64,000 bases of DNA, from assembly GCA_001939145.1 (NCBI GenBank), contig LSRX01000536.1, positions 62,478 to 126,477 of the forward strand, given 5' to 3'. The translations under genes and the position numbers were made by a program. Source of the DNA: Symbiodinium microadriaticum. Its lineage: Eukaryota; Sar; Dinophyceae; Suessiales; Symbiodiniaceae. Shown here piece by piece: positions 50,271 through 61,871 of this stretch. Every line of letters starts with the position of its first letter. Positions within the stretch are counted from its first letter, which is position 1. The notes beneath the pieces were generated by a model. It did not search any database. It was not told the origin of the DNA and was given only the letters and a program-made list of their open reading frames with translations.

Positions 50271-52469
50271 GCGTCGAAGCCTTCAAGCCTGAGCTGTGTC
50301 ATTTTATGCAGTGTTCGTGGCTTGGCTGGAGCCTTCAGTAATCAAGCGGTTCACAAGAGTTCAGAAGATGTGAGAACTGTCCTTGGCCCCTAAAGATCAA
50401 AACCCGACGCCCTAGATGATAGTCCGAATCTTTCGGGGTGCTGAATAATAACTATAGTTACTGTAGCAAAGGTGCCTTAATGATTAGAGTAGGGACTTGG
50501 AGTATAAACAAACACAAAAGCGATAGTAAGGACCTAATTAAGGAATTATGTTCGGTAATTATGCCGGCTTCTATATTAGCTCGGCATTGCGCCAAAGGCT
50601 TGAATCCGTGAACGGAGGTCCGAAGACCGCATCTTCCAAATCTGTTCCATGCTGGAGATCCCAGAGGTAGGTCTTCATCTTTGCTTTTGGATNAGCGGCC
50701 TGGGGCTTAAGGCGTCGGGGGTTCCTTTAGGGGTTTAGGGGTTGGGGGGCGGGGATAATGGAAGGGAGGGGGTAGGATTTAAAGTGTGCGTTGAGAGCGG
50801 TTGGACAGATATGACATGATCTTTTTCTTTGAAGGGTTGTTTCAAGCATGTTGCAGGGTCTGGGTTGTTTCTTTCAAGTGAGGGTCGAAGCTGGTTCGAC
50901 ACTGGGGCTTCGCTTTGCCTTTGGCACCTCTTTGCAAGACCTCACCGCTAGTACTGGTAAAGCATGAGGAAGGCTTGAAGTAGAAGCACCGAGCCCAAAG
51001 CCTTGTTACTGCAAAGGCAAGAGCTTGCTCAAGGGGTCAGGGGCTCGTTCCTGGGTTTGGCAGCTTTTTGGGCCTTCTTTCTTGGGATTTACAGGCCTCA
51101 GAACATAGTAGTGATAGCAGCCTGTGCGCGATTCCGGAAGAGTAGGGAACCTAATGTATATAGACCCTATAAGAGGCAGAATCCTGGATAGATGGGCTGC
51201 AAAACGGGACCCCCGTATCTTAACAATCGCATCTCTTTTTGAAACGGTCTTGGGCTGACCGGGGTCTTACCTAGGATTAACATGTTGACGCTGAGCTGTG
51301 CTGAGTTTGAGGCGGCTTCTTAGCTTCTTGGGCTACGCCCTGGGCTGAGGTACTTGTAACTTTAACGAGGCATGCTCACAAAATGTCGAACCCTAGCTCA
51401 AACTCTCATGTCATTTAGTTCGGCAGACGGAACAAAGAAACTTGGTCAAGCAAGTTCGCGTCAGACCGTGATGGAGTTGGTGCGGACGAAGACACTCCTG
51501 GACTGGGGACGTGTGCTGTCCTTCTCGGAGAAGCAGCCGCTTGGCGCAGGAGGGGGCGTTCCACCGAAAACCCCTGGGAAAAAAACACCGCTCCAAACTC
51601 TGAAACCCGAGACCTAAACTCATCCTCAGCTTCGGCCCCTCGGCCAAAGACCTCGCGTCCTAAAGCTTTGAGGGTTTGGGCTAGGGGTCGAGGGGATTGG
51701 TGTTAAGGGGTGGTGGGGGTTTTTAGGCTTGGTTGCTGTGGCTTTAGAGTCTAGGGAGAGAGGTTGAGGGCTTAAGTCCTTAAGGCCCAGAGCCTCAGCG
51801 TGAAGTTCCGGCCTCAAGCTCCCCCAAAGTGTCAAAGTTGGGGGCCGCCACGACCCGTGAGCCGTAGACGAAGTTGGGTCAGTTCGGGGGGCTTAGGGTC
51901 CAGCATCTGCTGCTTACACGGCTGTGTTTTTTCTTCCGGGCACGGGATGTAGGATTTTGCCAGAATGCCAAGCTGCTGCGGCAATGTGCGAAGGCCCGAA
52001 GCAAATCCACTTCCACTGTAGAAAGCATGTGCTTGAGCATTAGGATGTAAGCCGTTGAAGTTCAGATCTATGCCCACATGTCAACATCGAAAGGGAATGT
52101 ATCCGAGCCTCGGAATTGCTCCTAGTCAGTAGGCCAGCTTGCAGTTGAGCCTGCTCCCTTCAAATGTATGTACGTATAAATAGAAAAAATAAATAAGCAA
52201 ACAAAGTAATACTGTATATAGTTACTCTCTCTATATTTATATGTTTGTGTATAATACACACATACATATTATGTATGTGTATATGTGTGTGTACATACAG
52301 AGACAGATGCATATACATTTTGTTTGCGTTGCTTGTGCTTTACTGATCGGAAGCCGGCAAGCCCTAAACCCACTTTGAATTCCTAATGCAGCTGACTGAT
52401 GCGTGCCGGCCCAGGAAGATCTCTCTGGCGAGGGCAGCGCGGTCCTCAGGAGGGTTGGGCCGTTTAGGG
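50271..52469. other. gene-poor region with AT-rich and telomere-like pieces
   Basis: An AT-rich island lies at about 50430-50580, G-rich telomere-like sequence at 50700-50780 and 51660-51780, and a TA/TG-rich simple tract at about 52160-52320. One undetermined base (N) is at 50693. No gene is supported; frames at 51372-51617 and 51003-51191 are weak. Confidence 0.5.
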
Positions 52470-52727
52470 CTATTCGGGTTCACGGCCCAGAACCCGAAAG
52501 GGTGCGGGTTCTGATCTCCGATAGTCAGCCGCTATGGAAGTATGAGCGGTATTAACGGTGAGAAGCCTTCCTCCGCTGGTTCCCTCATCTGGAAAATCCC
52601 ACCGCCGAAGAGCAATTACATAAGCTGGCAGACTCTCAGACAGCGCTTGCCTTGCCCGGGTCGTCAGAGACGAACGTCCAAGAAGGACCTGAATTCTTCG
52701 CCACGGCCTTGTCGCCACCAAACACAC
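52470..52727 (-). CDS. exon-like minus-strand frame, unknown protein
   Basis: About 85 open codons of mixed composition, for example RRIQVLLGRSSLTTRARQAL and LPAYVIALRRWDFPDEGTSG. There is no convincing ATG, so an internal exon is more likely. It shares the strand with the candidates at 48.6-50.3 kb and 53.6-55.1 kb. No family is recognised. Confidence 0.35.
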   Translation of the reverse strand: MCLVATRPWRRIQVLLGRSSLTTRARQALSESLPAYVIALRRWDFPDEGTSGGRLLTVNTAHTSIAADYRRSEPAPFRVLGREPE

Positions 52728-53021
52728 AGACTTGGTTGAAGATTTTTCGAGATGTTTAGGTGGAGGCGGTGGAGGCTGTTGTGTTGAACCTAGAGGCCCT
52801 TGGAAAACCCAAGCTCCGCTGGCGGGCCCTGGAAATCTGAGTCTCCCTGGACTTTTCAGCGGAGCCCCAACACACCCGAACTCTCAGCACTTAGCCGTAG
52901 CTCCCCGCAGCATCACCGTTTTCCGGCTCTCAGGTGATCGCGAACCCAGATGTGCTTCTAAGCTGCACGGGCCCCTCTGTTTGGACCCCGGAAGAAGTAC
53001 GTGCTACCACTTGCTGCTAGT

Positions 53022-53083
53022 GCTGCTCCTCCTGCTGCTGCTGCTGCTGCTGCTACTACTACTACTACTACTACTTCTACTAT

Positions 53084-53139
<56 letters not shown>

Positions 53140-53157
53140 TTCCTACTACTATTCCTC

Positions 53158-53200
<43 letters not shown>

Positions 53201-53213
53201 CACTGCTGCTACC
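53022..53213 (+). repeat. (CTG)n(CTA)n trinucleotide array
   Basis: CTG triplets pass into a long run of CTA triplets with occasional CTT/ATT, then CTG. The poly-Leu, poly-Thr and poly-Val frames over it are artefacts. Confidence 0.95.
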
Positions 53214-53607
53214 AGCTAACTGCCGATACTACAACGCTTCTGTCTTGATGTTGGCCCAGGCTGATCATCCACAGGCTGGGACAGCAGTGAGGGCTCCAGG
53301 GGTTTAGGACTTACGCTTCTGATTGCGGCAGTATATGTAGCAGTTGATGTCGGTGCTGGTTCCTAGCTCGACACTTCGAGTACCATTATGATTCGAGAGA
53401 AGAACCTGGCGGTTGTGAAGCAGAAGTGAGGGAAGCTCAAGGTTCGCTTTTCAGGACAGGTTGGGTGGGGTCCCAAAGTCTCCTAACCTTTGCTTGTGTC
53501 CGGTCTGGTAATATAGAAGCCTAAATGAGTACCAATATAATAACTGTTGGGGGTTCCTTTTTGTAGTAATACTATGAAGCAAAACCCTATTCTAACTATT
53601 AAGACCC

Positions 53608-53913
53608 CTAGATTACAGCAGGCCATTCATCGCCCTCGACCAGAGATCGGCGGACAACGTCGGGAAGATGCTCAAGGAATTCGTGCCTCAGTGGCAGCCT
53701 GGGTTCAGTCTTTAGATCTTCCGGGCGAGCACGAATCAAGCCTGTGCGAAGGATCTTGAAGGGGGGGGGAAGTCGGGCGCATGTTTTGTCTTTACGGAAG
53801 CCTTGAAGGAGCCTTTCAATGACCTCCCAAAACAGCCCGGAGACATAGGGTTTGACATAGGCATGTCGTTTTCCCCTTCCGCGGCCTAGTTTGTTGCAGG
53901 TCTTGATAATCAT
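53608..53913 (-). CDS. minus-strand protein-like ORF, about 101 aa, unknown
   Basis: ATG at 53913 with an upstream in-frame TGA, and TAG at 53608. It is basic and helical, with convincing composition: YVKPYVSGLFWEVIERLLQG and LPLRHEFLEHLPDVVRRSLV. A run of nine C in the minus strand is read as three prolines, so a length error there would break the frame. It could be a small gene or a first exon. No family is recognised. Confidence 0.42.
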   Translation of the reverse strand: MIIKTCNKLGRGRGKRHAYVKPYVSGLFWEVIERLLQGFRKDKTCARLPPPFKILRTGLIRARPEDLKTEPRLPLRHEFLEHLPDVVRRSLVEGDEWPAVI

Positions 53914-53919
53914 CAATCA

Positions 53920-54800
53920 GCCTGCTGAAGGGCACAAAAGGTCACACAACCTCCGCATCCGCTGGTCGGGTCTCTAAGGTCACCAATCGTGGCGTCATCC
54001 AGGACTGTCAAGCTGGCAATGAGCCGGAGGGGTTTGGTGGGGATAAGCGAAAGGTGCCGACGGGTTCTTCATCAACAGCCCTTTCTGGGGTCTCGGTTGG
54101 ACGTGATGTTCGAGGTTAGGGCCTGGATTGTAGTAAGTTACCGTGTCGAGTCCATGGACTGTGTGGGCCCCTAAACCCTAAACCCTAACCCCTCTCCGAC
54201 GTGGTGCTGTGGGAGGACGAAGCGTCGTTCCGACAACGCCGCCCCCGAACCTGCATCTTTCCGTGCGCTTCATGAGGGGCTTAGGGTTTAGGGGGATCCG
54301 CTCTTGTGCAACGGGTGACTGTAGGGGCCTTAACAAGTGGCCGTCATGATTGATAATATATCTATAATTTAAAAACTTGTTCCGTAGGGTTCGCCATGAT
54401 ACTTATCGTACAATCCCTTACTAGTCAGGCTGCCGGAGGCAGCGGCAACTTTGCCGCTGCTCACCAAAAACGGTCCTCAGAGCCTCCGAGTGCAAACTTG
54501 CCCTTGGCAAACGTCTTTCTTGGCCCAGGTACCCTCGCTCTGACAACCCTAAACCCTAAACCCTAAAGGGCTCGTCCTTGCTAAGTGTGAGGGAAAAAAA
54601 CCCTAAAGGGTTTGGGGCTTTCGTCCTGATGCCTACGGCAAGCCCAAAGCCCCCAAAACCAAAAGCCGAGGCATCCTCTCCACGATGATCCCCTACAACT
54701 TGGAGGCTGGCAGAGAGCTCTCGCTGAACGGGTTTTGTATGGCTTTTAAGGCTTCTTGAGGGCTTCTACAGCATTTCAACATTAAGAGAAGTTTTATAAT
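53920..54800. other. gene-poor stretch with perfect telomere repeats
   Basis: Perfect CCCTAAA heptamers occur at 54171-54192 and 54544-54567, the latter followed by a GCTCGTCCTTGCTA-type motif and a poly-A run. A short AT-rich island lies at about 54340-54420. No gene is supported. Confidence 0.55.
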
Positions 54801-55147
54801 CTATAAGATTGCTAGCATGACGTGTTCATTTGAATTCCCGCTTTTCTGGCATTGTGGGCTTGGGGATTTGTCAGATTTATTGGCTTCCTGGCTGTTGGAA
54901 CGGTCGTTGCAGTTCAACCCAAACCCTTCGATCTTCCATCCGAATCCTGTAACATAGACTGAAAATGACAATAATGTCCCCGGAATGCCCTTGCAGCCCC
55001 TGTATAAGTATACCAATGTATGATCTCCCTCAACACCAAAGTCCAACTATTCAGGGCCCTGGATTCTTTCGGGCGCCTTGAAATGAGGGGCAACCCACCG
55101 CCAGCACTCACGACCTGAACACCGCTATCGGACACCTCGCATTTCAC
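54801..55147 (-). CDS. exon-like minus-strand region, two overlapping frames, unknown
   Basis: Two overlapping minus-strand frames (55147-54914 and 55046-54801) are both protein-like, for example ALNSWTLVLREIIHWYTYTG in the first and LLSFSVYVTGFGWKIEGFGL in the second. One of them may be an exon of a split gene that includes 53913-53608. No family is recognised. Confidence 0.28.
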
Positions 55148-55149
55148 TC

Positions 55150-57012
55150 TCTTGGGATAGCCTGTCCAAAATTACAGCGTGGGGATTAATTAATCGGTTG
55201 TGGGTTTGCTTTTATACAAGGTCCAAAGATCAGGCAAAGAATAAGAGATCTCAGTCTCACGGTCTCTTCAGCATAGTCAGCATAGCTGTCGGAGTCCTAC
55301 GTTCTCCCATCCCTGGGTCGAGCGGCTTTGCTACCTAGCTCAAAAGGCCAGGAGCCACAAGAATTCCAAAACACTTTATTGTATTAATCATGCATGTATA
55401 TACGTGTAGATGATACTGTAGATGCAGCGGGCCTAAATATTGAGATTCTCAGTATGTTGTCGCCGTGAGGCCGCAGACAAGATCTATCGCGTCACGACGC
55501 ATGGTGCCGACGAGGCACATCTCGTTTGCTGTAGAGTCTTGCATGCTTTTTTTTTTACAGGGGTTAAGGATGTAGGAATTAGAGGTTTTAGACTGTGTGT
55601 TGTGAGGGGTTTGGGATTCGAGTTCAACGCAAAAGGGTTCGAGAAACTATCGCAGGGAGATCAGGGTCTAGGCGTTTGGGGAGTGAGATTTTGAGTTCTG
55701 GGTTTCAATGAGTAGGGATTAGGAATTTCAAACACCGACCTGCAGGCTTTTCGGATTTTTGGTTCAGCGCTTTTAGAGTTCAAGGTGTAGGAACTTAGGA
55801 TCATCTTGCAGTGACCCGAAAACGGAAATGCTCGTCGTAGATGGGATGCTTTAGCAAGACCCTTGTCATCAGCTCTGTTGCGGCAGCTCTTTTGCGGTTT
55901 GGGATCCAAGTTAAACATCTGCATACCACGGCTAACTTCATAGGGGGGATATTTCAGGTGGGGGCATCTTTTGGGATCGGTGGCTCCACAATTCCAGCCG
56001 GGAATGGTCCTCACACCCTGCGCCGCTCCTTTTTTGAACTCACGAGCCCCACATGCCCAAACCATCAGCAACAGTACCGCCCTAAGCCCGAAATCGCAGC
56101 CGAAGCCCTGGGGGCTAGCAGGCTGAGTGGTCTTGCGGTTTTGGGGTCTTGAGGGTTGCTTTTTCTGAACATGAGCTGGAGTCAAAATTGTCATATATAG
56201 GTTTTAAAGGCTAAACCCCAAAAGATCCGAGCCCAAGAGCATATAATGCTCTTCGAAACTTCGGGGAGAACTTCTTTCCTGGTGGGGTCCTGCAGTGACG
56301 GCCTTACTTCTCGGTTCTTGAGGGTTTCAGGGGCTTGAATGCTTAGCGATATTTGGTTATAGGAGGGATTCCGGATGATTTTGGAGAAGGGCAGCTTGCG
56401 AGTTTGGTGTTGCGGCTTGGGCGGCAGTAGGGGAGGACGGGTTCGGGTTTGGGATTTAGGGCTTTGGGGTTGCGGGTTAAGACACGCATGTGGAGGCCAA
56501 GCTAAGTTGCAAGCAGCCGCATCAGCATAACTGGGGCTACACCTTACAGGAGAATAGGAACCAGGGGAGGGGTGCCGCGTAGCAATTCAGAAACGAGTCA
56601 CCACCGGCCGAGTGCCGATCAATTCCAAGATCACATCGCTCACATGAGACTTTTTTCCCTTGTTTTTTCGCAAGAAGCAACAGGACTGAGAGTTCAGGCT
56701 GGTTGAAACTAAGCTCTGCCGCACGAGGTCAAGACAAGCTTAGGCTACACAGGCACCCTTGCATGCTTTGAGCCCAACTTCCTGCCAGCAACGTATGCCT
56801 GGGCCCCCATCCCCTACACCTAAGTCCTCATCGAGGTCTTGGAACCCCCAAATCCCTAAACCCTAAACCCTTCTTGTGCGAGTGTGTGAGTCGAAACCCT
56901 TCCTCAGAAGCGAAGACCTAGGAAGGTCTGAAACACTGAAGCTCGTCCCCATAGACCTGACAGGTCTCCGCCAAAGAAGCTGAGGACACCTTGAAGCAGG
57001 CAGCCGGCCAAG

Positions 57013-57043
<31 letters not shown>

Positions 57044-59230
57044 CGTTTGGATTGACATCGCCACCATCCTAACTTTACTGCTTTTAGGAATTACGGTTTT
57101 TCATGTTCTTATAATGAGTATAACTCCAGGGGATTCATAGGAATATCATTTTTAGGGCGGCTAAGCTAGATTTCTCGATCCGAAACTTGAGCCACCAACC
57201 CTTAGAGCCGGAGGATCCTGACTCCTAGGATTCGCCAAGACCAAGATTACAGGCCCGAAGATCATAAGTCCTTGTGTGCTGGATAGGGTCTAGGCGGTTT
57301 ACGTTTTAGGGTCATGCTGGAGCTCGCAACTCTCAGAAGACCTACTCCTTCAGATTGAAGTCTGGCATAGGGGCCGGCAGACTAGGCCCCCCCCCCCCCC
57401 TCAACAGATTCCTAAATTCCTAAGTCGATTTTGGTGTCAAGACGCCGGTTGACGGATCTATGTTGTGTAGGCTTCAGGGTCTGCAGGGCAGGTTTGGGTT
57501 TGGGGCTTACCCCTAAACCCTAAAATCCAGATCCCTAGACTCGCAGACGAGAGAGCGAGAGAGAGAGAGAGAGAGAGAGGCAGCGACGACGCGCTCGGAG
57601 CCCAAAGCCACGCATAGCCTAAAACCTGTTTTAGTTCGGGCGGAAGACCATCCCGAAATCTCGAGCCTAACTTTCTGAACGCTTCTTCCACAGACTGGGT
57701 CCTGCAACTGTAAGGCGGGGTGTCTTTCAGTGCAAGACCGAGCAAGAGCAAAAGCAATGCACGAAAGAGGAACTCAGCGAGCAGTAGTCACGGAGGAGGC
57801 GGAGGCAGCAACCCTCGCAACCTACGGCAACACGAACCAGCAGACCGTATGAAACACCGCCAACGCCACGCCACACGACAACGATGTCGGGACATAATGT
57901 GAAGGGGCCCGAACCTTGCGTAGCATGCCAGTTCGGACGTGCAGTCTAAAGGATAATGACGATGCTGATGACTAAACGATGTTGACAATGATGCTGACGC
58001 CGCTGGCTTGAGTTCTGCTGCCGTAGGTCCCTAGACTTTCTAAACCCCACATCCTTTGCAAGGCGCATGTCTTTGAAGGCCACTCCTTCTTGGCCTGAGC
58101 TCTGGGAACCTGAGCTCTGGGAACTACCCGGGCTCCGGTTTATAGGGAGCTGCTGTTTTAGAGGGGTCTGGGCCCCTAGAGGTTGGGGTTTGAAGTTTTC
58201 GGGTTTGGGACAGAGAGTGCAGTTTTCGTGTTGGCGTCCGAAGCGCAAAGGACAAAGCGAGCAGTGCCCAAAGGTTTTGGGTTTAGGGGGTATGACGGTG
58301 TGCTGAGACGCGTTCGGCTTACTACAAGAGAATAAATACAACTGCGCCGCTGGCGTTGCAACATTCAACTCCGCTTCTTGTGGGCTTGCCATTTGGAGTT
58401 AACTGAGCCGGATGCTGAGCACCCGGGTTGTTCACCCCCACCTGCAACTCTTGGCCACGCCTATGCCTAGACGCAGAATCAGAAGGTTTTGGGACTCCGG
58501 GGGCTTAGGTTTCAGCATGTGGAGGTTTAGGGTTCTGGGTCTAAACCCTGGAACCATTGTCCTAGCTAGGCGAGAGGCAAAAGAACTCTAAAGAGTCCTT
58601 CGCAAGCACGCGGTCTTGAGGGGGATGAATCCCTACTAATACCCAACCCTCGCTCGAGTCTAAGCAGACGGTAGTGAAGCAAACAGCGGCCCAAAGACAA
58701 AATTCCACGGACCAAGCCGCAAGTAGACGCTAAACAAGTAAGGGACAGCGGCCAGAAGCATACCAAACGGTGGTAGGGTTGTCAAACTCAGCAGATCGTC
58801 CATCCCAGGTGCGGGGTAGCCCAAGCATGATTCCGCCCATAAGCCGAATGTGTGGGGCTGAACTTAGTTCAATCGAGGTTTAGAGGCAAAAGAGCGTGGC
58901 CAGGGGCGTGAGCAAAGCATTCATTTTCTGCACAGCTTTTGCTTAAGTAGGCGCCCAGCACATGTAAAGAAGGCAGGGTTTGGATACAGGCAGAGAGCCC
59001 TCAGCCCTAATCCCTTCCCCCTAAACCTTTGTCCGCTGAACCGTAAATCCTATCCCCGAACCCCCGTATCATAAGATAGGCTCCAAACTGTCCCATCCGG
59101 TCTCCTTCCCACCAGTTTGCAGAGCCAAAGCATCCACCCAAACCCAGCCCTCAACCGAACCCTTAGCCCCAAACCCTAAGCCGCCCTAAGCCATCAACCC
59201 TCGACTGCGAAAGGGGATGGAGGGTCGGTG
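55150..59230. other. repeat-laden gene-poor region
   Basis: Telomere-like blocks lie at 56400-56480, 56850-56900 and 58990-59200 and (GA)n tracts at 57016-57043 and 57549-57580. A small direct duplication of GAGCTCTGGGAAC lies at about 58096-58125. A minus-strand open frame at 55661-56194 has a stretch of plausible protein composition (about 55800-56080) but no recognisable motif. Confidence 0.5.
57016..57043 (+). repeat. (GA)n microsatellite
   Basis: A pure GA dinucleotide run. A second, slightly interrupted run is at 57549-57580. Confidence 0.95.
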
Positions 59231-59358
59231 CTCACTTGTGCATTACACAGTCCGGCACTTTTACCGTAACCTGGATACATGGACAACTTGGGGTCCAGAC
59301 TTTCAGCGACCATGGTAATTTCCCTGCATTCTGCTCGTCTTGGATCGGGTTCGTGCAG

Positions 59359-59535
59359 ATGGATTCGCTAGCGTTGCTGTACGATGCTTATGCCAGTCAC
59401 GATGTCTACGACATTCTCATACATGATGTCCAGCGCACACACCAAATGATTCATGATAAGTTCGGAAAGGTCATCCTGTTCAACATAGTTTCAGATGCCG
59501 TTGATCGGCGGATGCGAAAGCTGGCTCCGCAGTGA
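59359..59535 (+). CDS. exon-like fragment, 58 codons to stop, unknown protein
   Basis: It reads MDSLALLYDAYASHDVYDIL and onward through a His/Asp-rich helix to VSDAVDRRMRKLAPQ and TGA (59533-59535). The composition is clearly protein-like. GTGCAG directly before ATG 59359 makes a good splice acceptor, so this may be a last exon rather than a tiny gene; the frame is also open upstream to 59236. No family is recognised. Confidence 0.42.
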   Translation: MDSLALLYDAYASHDVYDILIHDVQRTHQMIHDKFGKVILFNIVSDAVDRRMRKLAPQ

Positions 59536-59582
59536 AGCTGCTAGGGCTGCTTGCTCCAACTCCGGGCGAAGTGGAACGCCAT

Positions 59583-59602
59583 TAACCCTAAACCCTAAAC
59601 CC
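59583..59602 (+). repeat. short perfect telomere-like run (CCCTAAA)
   Basis: Almost three CCCTAAA heptamers in a row. Confidence 0.9.
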
Positions 59603-60125
59603 TTGACTGGTTCTGGTCTTCATGTCAAGCTGCTCCGATTTGTTGCCATCATCATGATTCAGATTGGGGTTTAGGGTTGCCTGCCCTGTGCGAGCTGTCA
59701 GAGTCGAAACCCTAGCCCAAATCCTCGCCCGATAAGCCCGAGCCTCAAAGCCAGAACAGCCCGCACCCACACCCTAATACAGTATCTTACAGAATCTTGA
59801 ATATTTATCAGGACTGTTCCTTAGGGCCCCTTAGTGGAATAATATAGTAATAGCCTCCAAAGTCCTATTTTCAAAACCAAGGCCCCAACATTCACCCCCA
59901 AGCCCTTCAAGACATGAGACATTGCCACCTGCACGCGCGGAAGGAGACCGGATTGATGGCTTTCCTGTAAAACTCGCAACCCTAAGCCTTCGACCTAAAC
60001 CCTACACCCGCCGGGCTTGTTGGCTTTTCGGGATTTGGGGGCTTTGTGGTAGGGCTTGCTGGCTTCGGGCATTTTAAGCAGGGTTTAGAGTTTAGGGTTT
60101 ACGACACCAGCCTTCGAGCACGAAG

Positions 60126-60488
60126 TCATTGAGCTTTCTGCATCATGCTGGGCTTCTCGGGGAGGAGCAGCCTGGAGTTTTTGTCAGTTTTGGGGTTTAC
60201 CGTTAAAGTGTTTGGGGTCTGCAGGCTTTGTAGGGCATCGTAGGGGAACCCGCAAGGCGGCAAATCAACAGAGTCTTGCCTTTTGGGCGCTAAGCAGAAG
60301 CAGCGAGGCACTTTGACCCGAAAAGTAGCCATTCGAAGCCCTTTCAGGGGCATCGTCAGGACACCTTCCTGGCAACGTTTCACGGTAGGCTGACGCTTTC
60401 CTTCTTCAATGATAGGAAGGAGAGGCTGAGACTTCGTAGCCTCCACCCCTCCACCCCGACAAGAGCCTCCTCTCAAGGCATGCTCCAT
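60126..60488 (-). CDS. minus-strand protein-like ORF, 120 aa, unknown
   Basis: ATG at 60488 and stop at 60126. The first about 85 residues have convincing mixed composition (for example LKGLRMATFRVKVPRCFCLA and RQDSVDLPPCGFPYDALQSL). The tail contains telomere-repeat-like sequence and is probably read-through into an intron. It could be a first exon. No family is recognised. Confidence 0.33.
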   Translation of the reverse strand: MEHALRGGSCRGGGVEATKSQPLLPIIEEGKRQPTVKRCQEGVLTMPLKGLRMATFRVKVPRCFCLAPKRQDSVDLPPCGFPYDALQSLQTPNTLTVNPKTDKNSRLLLPEKPSMMQKAQ

Positions 60489-60876
60489 GTCTAGCTGATC
60501 CTTCGGCTCGTGTCAGCCTTGTGCTTTTGGTCTGTTTGCAGACTGTGGGCTTGAGCCTTAACCGAACGGCTCAACCGGCAAGACGCAGAAAACCCACCCA
60601 ACAAAAGAAGCCAGTACTACTGCACTGATCGTTAGGGCTGGTTGCTTATGATATAGAAGATTTCATCCACCAAAGCACTATTCTAATCATGGACGCGGCT
60701 TTTTTTACGCCCAATGGCTTGAGAGGGAGGCTCTCCCGGGGCTGCGCTGGAGTTGTAGAGGCCGCACCGAAGTGAAACCAGAGGCGTTGGACGGCGAGAC
60801 AAGTTCGTGTCAAAGAAGAGGCTTTCTGTCAGGGCTTGTGTAGGGTTTAGGTCTTAGGTTAAGGCGCTGGAGGAGG

Positions 60877-61188
60877 TTGCATCCATGCGTGGTGCAAGCA
60901 GAGGGTGGGCGCATGGGCTTCGAGTTTCCCAAGACCTCCTCGATTATCGAAGCTGCTACTGAGACCAGGCGCACCCTTCTGTCCTGGGTTCAGCGACCCT
61001 TGCCTAGTGGTCCGCATAGCAACGGCCTTGCTGCCTTACTTACTACATTGGGGATCTGTATATTCTGGAAGCCAGACGGCCTCCTGGAAAACCCAAAACC
61101 TCAAACCCCAAAGCCCCAGCCCTTCCTAGCCCTTAACCAGCTCTTGGTGCCTGTTCCAGATCATGGCCCGGTGAAGACGGAAGTTTAG
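60877..61188 (+). CDS. exon-like plus-strand frame, unknown
   Basis: About 70 codons of plausible protein (MGFEFPKTSSIIEAATETRR, then LAALLTTLGICIFWKPDG), followed by repeat-derived Pro/Lys/Gln codons. A second frame over the same DNA is also open. No family is recognised. Confidence 0.25.
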   Translation: MHPCVVQAEGGRMGFEFPKTSSIIEAATETRRTLLSWVQRPLPSGPHSNGLAALLTTLGICIFWKPDGLLENPKPQTPKPQPFLALNQLLVPVPDHGPVKTEV

Positions 61189-61830
61189 AGGCTCGACCCA
61201 AAACGGACTTTTCGGCTGCAGGCTGAGACCATAAAGCGAAACCCCAAATGGTACTCATGCCATCATGTCACACAACCCCAAACCCCAAACACTTCGAGGG
61301 ATGGTCTCACCTCCGACAACCTAGGTCCTACCGGAAAGTCAGACTTCCCAAAGCCCCAGGTGTCGGCGGCTGGAGGACAGAACGTGCCACGGGGTTTACA
61401 GGGTTTTGGATTCGGTTCTGGATCCAGGATTACGAGTTTAGGGTCAGGGTTCAGGCTGTAGCAGTTTCAGGGTTCAGGATTAAGGAGAATCGAGGGTTCA
61501 GGCTCTTTTTTTTTTAACGGCTTCTTGCTGCTTTTTTTGAAAGGCTCTAGGATTTGGGATGGTTCATCTAGGCTCCAGCCGGAGTGGAAAGAGCTTGGGG
61601 CTCGGAAGTCGGAAGGATCTGGGGATCAGGGAGGCGCAGCTCCCTTCCTCGTCTACTTAGTCTAGGAGTTACGGAACCCTGGGTTTTTTGACATTAGAAC
61701 TTGACGGTCCATTTATAAAGAGCCCTGGCAAAGACCCGAGGTTTCTGAATCAGGTTCCCTTTTTTGGGTACCTTCTGTTGAGGACTCTTCGTGCGGCAGG
61801 GTTCTTCTGCGGCTTTGCTGTTCTAGGTCT

Positions 61831-61871
61831 GTTTAGGGGGTTTAGGGTATTTAGGGTTTAGGGTTTAGGGT
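61831..61871 (+). repeat. interstitial telomere repeat (TTTAGGG)
   Basis: A run of TTTAGGG heptamers with two slightly longer units. Confidence 0.9.

Noticed and set aside
52732..53307. 191-codon frame with a long poly-Leu stretch
   Set aside because: Translation of the CTG/CTA trinucleotide array.
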